Source: Candidatus Scatomorpha stercoravium
GTDB lineage: Bacteria > Bacillota > Clostridia > Oscillospirales > Oscillospiraceae
Reading direction: 5' to 3'
Assembly: GCA_018716005.1 (NCBI GenBank)
Contig: DVKN01000018.1
Coordinates: 1 to 8,987, forward strand
DNA length: 8,987 nucleotides
The notes beneath the pieces are model-generated. The model ran no database searches and was not told the DNA's origin. It worked only from the letters and a program-made list of their open reading frames with translations. This document shows, piece after piece, positions 5,878 to 8,987 of the stretch (within the stretch, counting starts at the first letter, position 1; each line of letters starts with the position of its first letter). The position numbers and the translations under genes are program-made.

Positions 5878-6507
5878 ATGAAATGCACAGAAAACCAGCT
5901 GAAGACCGCTCTGGACGCAATCCGCAAGAATCCGACTGAGCTCACGGCTGAGCAGCTCTCCGGCCTTTGGGACCCGGCCCGTGAGGCGCTCGACGTCTAC
6001 CACGAGGCATTGGACACGTACGATGCAGACCTCGCGGCTCGCCGCGCGACACTCGAGGAACAGGCCTCGGCGCTTGACGCACAGCTTGCGGACCTCGAGC
6101 GGCAAATCGCGCGGCTTGAGAGCGAAAGCCGCGAGGCGGCCTCGCGGGGCGACCTTGACGCGGCGGCCGAAGCTGACGAAAAGGCGGAAGCACTCCGCAA
6201 AAAGGCGGCCACGGCTCGCCGCAAGCGCCGCATAGCGACGGCTGCCGAGCTCCGCGGCGACGCGGCTCTGTACGAGCGCATTGTCGCGACGCGGGCGGCC
6301 TACGGAACGACTTACGATTTGTGCGCTGCCGCTGCACGTGAGGCCGCGGGCATCGTGTCCAGCTGGGCAAAGCGCGCCGCCGAGCTCGAGCGCACAGCCA
6401 AACTCTCGGCGCTGCGCGGCCCCGTCGAGTGCGGCGCGGATGGAAGGCGCTTCGACCGTATCTCGGCTTCATTCTGTGCCGACACGGGTCCTTCCGGCGG
6501 GAAATGA
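5878..6507 (+). CDS. Coiled-coil protein of unknown function
   Basis: This 209-aa protein has an ATG preceded by AAGGAG about ten bases upstream, so the start is clear. Residues 1-40 include a short helical head (TENQLKTALDAIRKNPTELTAEQLSGLWD). Residues 45-175 form a long Ala/Arg/Glu/Leu-rich coiled coil with heptad-like runs such as LEEQASALDAQLADLERQIARLESES. The tail (about 180-209) is less ordered. There is no signal peptide, membrane segment or enzyme motif. It lies 43 bp after the 74-aa gene and before the Nu1-like gene. Satellites often carry helper-interference or scaffold-like proteins in this position, and a coiled coil would suit such protein-protein work. That is position-based inference. 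High-GC composition exaggerates coiled-coil appearance, so homology cannot be judged by eye. Confidence 0.82.
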   Translation: MKCTENQLKTALDAIRKNPTELTAEQLSGLWDPAREALDVYHEALDTYDADLAARRATLEEQASALDAQLADLERQIARLESESREAASRGDLDAAAEADEKAEALRKKAATARRKRRIATAAELRGDAALYERIVATRAAYGTTYDLCAAAAREAAGIVSSWAKRAAELERTAKLSALRGPVECGADGRRFDRISASFCADTGPSGGK

Positions 6508-6594
6508 GCCTGTGGGTGCTGGCGAGGCCCGGAAAAGCTCTAGTTTACATAATTAATTTTGAGGCGCTTCGCATCGCCAAAGGATGGTGAACGC

Positions 6595-6876
6595 ATGGAC
6601 GAATCCACGCTTATCGAGGCCGGACTCACAGCCGCGATTATTGAGCAGCTGCGGGCAATGCCTGACCCGCTCGAAGAACTGACCTCCGCGCTGGGCATTT
6701 CCCGTGAAGCTACCTCGCGCGAGCTCGCCGAGGTGCTGGGCATCACGCCGCGGCGCGTCGAAGCACTCGCCGCCGAGGGCTGGCTCGAGCCGTCGCCGAG
6801 CAGCACGCCGCGCCGCCTGCGCTTCCCGCTTCTGCGCGCCGTGCGCGACTACGTTGATTATCTGCGCAACTGTTGA
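6595..6876 (+). CDS. Small Nu1/TerS-like helix-turn-helix protein
   Basis: This 93-aa protein starts at the ATG at 6595, which follows AAAGGATGGTGA; an in-frame ATG at 6559 lacks a good ribosome site. Residues 1-40 are helical (LTAAIIEQLRAMPDPLEELTSALGI). Residues 42-92 form a winged-helix-type unit: SRELAEVLGITPRRVEALAAEGWL, a basic turn (SSTPRRLRF), then a helix AVRDYVDYLRN. This resembles the N-terminal DNA-binding domain of lambda Nu1-like small terminases, which also run HTH, wing, then xxAVxxYxxYLR. A full small terminase would add oligomerisation and large-terminase-binding regions, which are absent here. It could bind a packaging site, modify a helper's terminase, or be an ordinary transcription factor. 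It is the last gene of the operon, before a strong terminator. Confidence 0.8.
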   Translation: MDESTLIEAGLTAAIIEQLRAMPDPLEELTSALGISREATSRELAEVLGITPRRVEALAAEGWLEPSPSSTPRRLRFPLLRAVRDYVDYLRNC

Positions 6877-6890
6877 CCGCAAGAGATTAA

Positions 6891-6923
6891 GAGCCGGGAG
6901 GAGCAACTCTCCCGGCTCATTTT
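6891..6923 (+). terminator. Rho-independent terminator of the rightward operon
   Basis: A perfect 10-bp stem, GAGCCGGGAG (6891-6900) with its complement at 6909-6918, has an 8-base loop and is followed by ATTTTT. It lies 14 bases after the last gene of the element and ends the operon that begins at 3352. Confidence 0.93.
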
Positions 6924-6932
6924 TGGCCCCAT

Positions 6933-6954
6933 GTCTATACTTTTGTCTATACTT
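6933..6954 (+). repeat. Integrase arm-type repeats, right end (two copies)
   Basis: TGTCTATACTT occurs at 6932-6942 and, one T-rich turn later, at 6944-6954. The ATACTT cores start at 6937 and 6949, a 12-bp period. Motif and spacing match the left-end set at 1089-1144 in the same orientation. Together they frame the attachment core in the excised circle. Confidence 0.72.
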
Positions 6955-7020
6955 CCGCAAAACAGCTTATTTCAACCCAAAGCGCATATTGCCTTATAAA
7001 TTCGAAATTTAAAATAAAAA

Positions 7021-7045
7021 AGCCCGAAACTCATCGTTTCAGGCT
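7021..7045 (-). terminator. Terminator of the tRNA-Asp/tRNA-Thr transcript
   Basis: A 10-bp stem with one G-T wobble (7021-7030 with 7036-7045) is followed on the minus strand by a TTTTTTATTTT run. It lies 8 bases past the CCA end of tRNA-Thr. It is inside the integrated element, so the element supplies the terminator for the tRNA it occupies. Confidence 0.85.
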
Positions 7046-7053
7046 TTAAAAAT

Positions 7054-7129
<76 letters not shown>

Positions 7130-7137
7130 ATACTTTA

Positions 7138-7161
7138 CCCCACGGGGGTTGGCCCGTGGGG
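7138..7161. other. Perfect 9-bp hairpin in the tRNA spacer
   Basis: CCCCACGGG (7138-7146) pairs with CCCGTGGGG (7153-7161) around a 6-base loop. It fills the 34-bp spacer between tRNA-Asp and tRNA-Thr. No T run follows on the minus strand, so it is more likely to shape tRNA processing than to terminate. Confidence 0.6.
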
Positions 7162-7163
7162 TG

Positions 7164-7240
7164 TGGCGACCGAGAAGGGACTTGAACCCTCGACCTCTAG
7201 CGTGACAGGCTAGCGTTCTAACCGACTGAACTACTCGGCC
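7164..7240 (-). tRNA. tRNA-Asp (GTC anticodon)
   Basis: The minus-strand cloverleaf is complete: acceptor GGCCGAG with CTCGGTC, anticodon stem CTAGC/GCTAG with loop CTGTCAC, T stem GAGGG/CCCTT with one G-T pair and loop TTCAAGT, G73 (an aspartate identity base) and encoded CCA. It is 77 nt. It is transcribed first, followed by tRNA-Thr. Confidence 0.97.
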
Positions 7241-7282
7241 ACATTCGCCCGCCCTGAGCTCTCGCTCACAAGCGGCTTTTGT

Positions 7283-7311
7283 AATATACCAGACGGAACG
7301 GCTTTTGTCAA
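7283..7311 (-). promoter_or_regulatory. Near-consensus promoter of the tRNA operon
   Basis: Read on the minus strand, TTGACA (7311-7306), 17 bases, then TATATT (7288-7283). Transcription would begin near 7276, about 36 bases before tRNA-Asp. This strength fits a stable-RNA operon. Confidence 0.9.
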
Positions 7312-7346
7312 TAGGAATTTTAAAAAAAACCGAAATTTCTTCCGCC

Positions 7347-7375
7347 TTGCCTCCTGGGGCCGGTTGTGGTAAAAT
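7347..7375 (+). promoter_or_regulatory. Probable sigma-A promoter of the secreted-protein gene
   Basis: TTGCCT (7347-7352), 17 bases, then TAAAAT (7370-7375). Transcription would start near 7382, about 22 bases before the ATG at 7404. It is divergent from the tRNA promoter, with only 35 bp between the two -35 boxes. Confidence 0.7.
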
Positions 7376-7403
7376 TATGGCGTCATTATTGGGGAGGTGC
7401 GCG

Positions 7404-8480
7404 ATGAAACGCTTTATCGCTCTGGCGCTCGTTATACTGCTCTTCGCGCTCGCGCCCGCCGCGCTGGCGGCGGACACGTACGTCTGCTTCATCGCGCTCA
7501 ACGACAGCCTCCTCCAGCTCACGAGCCAGGCCTACAGCCAGGGCGGGCAGTACTACGTGCCCGCGAGCGTCTTCGCGGAGTTCCGCGTCTACGCCGACTA
7601 TCAGGCCACGCTCAGCACGGCGCGGCTGTACAGCGCCTCGAAGGAGCTCTTCTTCAACATCTCGACCGGCGAGACCTACGACGGGAACGGGAACTATTAC
7701 GCCACCTCGGCCATCGCGCGCGGCGCGAGCGTATACGTCCCGGTGGACTTCGTCTGCCGCCAGTTTGGGCTCTCCTGGAGCTATATACGCGGCACGGGCT
7801 CGGGCGACGTCTGCCGCATCACGGACGGCACCGCCGCGCTCACGGATTCTCAGTTCCTCGCGGCCGCCGGGCCGCTCATGGCCAGCCGCTACAGCGAATA
7901 CACCGGCTCCTCCGCCGCGCCGTCGGATCCGCCCGGCGCGAACGTGGACGCGGGGAGCGTCGTCTTCCTCTCCTTCCAGGGCCTGCCCTCGGCCGCCGCG
8001 CTCGATACCCTCGACGCCTGGAACGTGAAGGCCGCCTTCTTCCTCACGCGCGCGGATATGGTCGAGAGCCCCGAAACCGTGCGCCGCATTGCCGGCGAGG
8101 GCCACGGCATAGGCATACTCTGCTCCGCCGACCCGGCCTCGGAGTTCCCCGCCGCCGAGAGCGTGCTCATGGAGGCCGCGAACTGCCCCACCGTCATGAT
8201 TGCCGCCTCGGCCCGGGAATATGACTCCGCCTGCCGCCGCTACGCCGCCGAGGCCGGGCTCGCCTTCTGTGCCTACACCATTGACGGAGTGCGCTCCGGC
8301 GCGGGCATGACCGCCGCGCAGCTCTCCGCCGCCCTGGCCTCCAACTCCTCCCCGCTCATCTACCTCCGGCTCCAATGCTCCCGCTCCACAGAGCTCGCCC
8401 TCCCCGACATGATGCGCGCCCTGACAGCCTCCGGCGCCGTCCTGGCCCAATGCGAAACCGCCGCGGGCAGTGCCCGCTGA
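7404..8480 (+). CDS. Secreted protein: copper-amine-oxidase-N-like region plus degenerate polysaccharide-deacetylase-like domain
   Basis: This 358-aa protein starts at the ATG at 7404, which has GGGGAGGTG just before it; the frame extends further upstream without a suitable ribosome site. Residues 1-22 are a signal peptide (MKRF, hydrophobic core, APAALA). Residues 25-145 resemble the Cu_amine_oxidN1 beta domain common in secreted Clostridia proteins, with two YVP motifs (YYVPASVFAEF and VYVPVDFVCRQFGLSW). Residues 185-350 follow the NodB fold: VVFLSFQGLPS, NVKAAFFLTRAD, VRRIAGEGHGIGILCSAD. In active enzymes the first motif is TFDDGPS and the last ends GNHTYSH, supplying Asp and His metal ligands. 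Here both ligand sets are lost, so the domain is probably catalytically dead, perhaps a cell-wall glycan-binding protein. It belongs to the host chromosome, outside the mobile element. Confidence 0.85.
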   Translation: MKRFIALALVILLFALAPAALAADTYVCFIALNDSLLQLTSQAYSQGGQYYVPASVFAEFRVYADYQATLSTARLYSASKELFFNISTGETYDGNGNYYATSAIARGASVYVPVDFVCRQFGLSWSYIRGTGSGDVCRITDGTAALTDSQFLAAAGPLMASRYSEYTGSSAAPSDPPGANVDAGSVVFLSFQGLPSAAALDTLDAWNVKAAFFLTRADMVESPETVRRIAGEGHGIGILCSADPASEFPAAESVLMEAANCPTVMIAASAREYDSACRRYAAEAGLAFCAYTIDGVRSGAGMTAAQLSAALASNSSPLIYLRLQCSRSTELALPDMMRALTASGAVLAQCETAAGSAR

Positions 8481-8522
8481 CAATGCGGCGGCGTGTCGCC
8501 GCTGACAATGCGAGCCTTCGCG
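8463..8522 (+). repeat. Three tandem mini-hairpins with a 25-bp step
   Basis: Hairpin 1 spans 8463-8477 (7-bp stem), hairpin 2 8486-8503, and hairpin 3 8511-8522 (4-bp stem). The constant segment CGCTGACAATGCG at 8475-8487 and 8500-8512 links them, and a diverged version (CGTTGGCAAT) follows the third. Arm sequences differ between copies while pairing is kept. The stop codon of the preceding gene (8478-8480) lies inside the first unit. Confidence 0.7.
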
Positions 8523-8540
8523 TTGGCAATTAGATAACGT

Positions 8541-8570
8541 AAGCCGCCCGGTAACTATGCCGGGCGGCTT
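8541..8570. terminator. Strong hairpin after the secreted-protein gene
   Basis: A perfect 11-bp GC-rich stem (8541-8551 with 8560-8570) has an 8-base loop and is followed by TGTTCT. The T tract is short, but the stem strength and position 60 bases after the stop make a terminator likely. Confidence 0.75.
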
Positions 8571-8612
8571 TGTTCTACGTAGGGGTAGGGGGTAAACACG
8601 GACCCGGTACGA

Positions 8613-8662
8613 AAAAGCCTAAAAAGGCGTAAAAGCCCCCGCGCCACCCTTTTTAGGCTTTT
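8613..8662. repeat. 15-bp perfect inverted repeat with 20-base loop
   Basis: Bases 8613-8627 are the exact reverse complement of 8648-8662 (core AAAAGCCTAAAAAGG). The right arm is the start of the first 43-bp direct repeat, so the left arm looks like a partial copy of that repeat in reverse orientation. Confidence 0.8.
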
Positions 8663-8750
8663 ACGTCTTTTTCGCCCCCCGGGCCTTATGGAGCCACCCC
8701 CCCTTATTAGGCTTTTACGTCTTTTCCGCCCCCGGGTCCTTATGGAGCCA
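8654..8750 (+). repeat. Two 43-bp direct repeats (8654-8696 and 8708-8750)
   Basis: Both copies begin TAGGCTTTTACGTCTTTT, continue through a C-rich stretch with CCCGGG, and end CCTTATGGAGCCA. They differ at only a few bases and are separated by 11 bp. They contain no frame or known element ends. They look like a non-coding dispersed repeat duplicated in tandem. Confidence 0.8.
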
Positions 8751-8787
8751 GGGGGTGCATGCAGTCGGTAAAGGTCAAAAACCACCC

Positions 8788-8980
8788 GTAAGGGGCGGCG
8801 TCCTCGACGCCCCGCGGGTTGCCTCTTGCGACGGCGCTGTATGGTTGCTAAAACGTCCGTCACGCACCCAACCGTAGGGGTCGGCGTCCCCGACGACCCT
8901 TCCGTTGGACAACGGATAACCTGGGTATAATTTCGCACCCGTCCCAATCGAGTTGTAGGGGCGGGCGTCCCCGCCCGCCC
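8788..8980. repeat. Three REP-like palindromic repeats
   Basis: 26-base units lie at 8788-8813, 8874-8899 and 8955-8980. Each has GTA(A)GGGG, a central GGCGTCC and a C-rich complementary end, so each can fold into a GC-rich hairpin whose arms differ between copies. The start-to-start steps are 86 and 81 bp. Such GTAGGGG...GGCGTCC...CCC units are of the type seen between genes in GC-rich gut Clostridia. Apart from these and the repeats described before them, 8571-8987 shows no credible gene. Confidence 0.75.
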
Positions 8981-8987
8981 TTGGGCC

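Noticed and set aside
5942..6472. Minus-strand frame opposite the coiled-coil gene
   Set aside because: Arg/Pro-rich shadow of an Ala/Arg-rich gene, with no start signals.
7386..8483. Long minus-strand frame opposite the secreted protein (365 codons)
   Set aside because: Gly/Arg/Ala-rich low-complexity translation, antisense to a gene with signal peptide, promoter and ribosome site.
8555..8947. Minus-strand frame of 130 codons in the repeat region
   Set aside because: Its RGRKRRKSL-type repeated peptide is simply the 43-bp DNA repeat translated; there is no ribosome site.
8463..8980. Possible CRISPR array
   Set aside because: Repeat units are of different types, the steps vary, hairpin arms change between copies, and no cas gene is present.

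Overview
The window looks like chromosomal DNA of a GC-rich, Gram-positive Clostridia-type bacterium, plausibly a gut Oscillospirales relative. This is inferred from strong AGGAGG-type ribosome binding sites, sigma-A promoters (TTGACA-17-TACAAT and TTGACA-17-TATATT), tRNA genes that encode CCA, and a secreted protein with a copper-amine-oxidase-like N-terminal region beside a NodB-like region. No rRNA or taxonomic marker gene is present, so the lineage is tentative.

Layout. (1) 1-921 is the right end of a mobile element that runs off the window. It carries a 5'-truncated tyrosine integrase, a symmetric set of four 8-bp repeats and a leftward terminator. (2) 922-7098 is a complete compact integrative element of about 6.13 kb. 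It is bounded by an identical 45-bp direct repeat that corresponds to the 3' part of tRNA-Thr, from anticodon-loop base 32 to CCA. (3) 7054-7240 holds intact tRNA-Thr(GGT) and tRNA-Asp(GTC), co-transcribed leftward from a near-consensus promoter at 7283-7311. (4) 7404-8480 is a secreted protein with a degenerate polysaccharide-deacetylase-like domain. (5) 8463-8987 is rich in intergenic repeats of several designs.

The 6.13-kb element is the main result. A leftward operon encodes an XRE-type repressor without a peptidase domain, a 71-aa protein and a tyrosine integrase. A divergent rightward operon starts from a consensus promoter. It encodes a small basic protein, an AlpA/excisionase-like HTH protein, a CHC2 zinc-finger protein lacking a TOPRIM domain, a RepA/DnaB-like hexameric helicase, a 74-aa protein, a coiled-coil protein and a small Nu1/TerS-like HTH protein, then a strong terminator. 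Directly after the helicase gene lie 13 short iterons in two opposed sets (7 forward, 6 reverse) around an AT-rich 17-bp centre, which is a convincing origin candidate. Repeats of TATACTT type spaced 12 bp, likely integrase arm sites, sit just inside both ends.

There are no capsid, portal, tail, large terminase, lysis, relaxase or conjugation genes. Gene order and content match the logic of phage-inducible chromosomal islands (SaPI-like satellites): int and repressor leftward, xis-like/primase-like/rep/origin rightward, and a packaging-like HTH gene last. The likely working model is that a helper phage lifts repression, the element excises from the tRNA, replicates from its own origin and uses the helper's particles. 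The neighbouring element at the same tRNA-Thr site is one possible helper, or simply a tandem occupant. The satellite interpretation is inference. The attachment repeats, arm sites, iterons and gene layout are directly visible.
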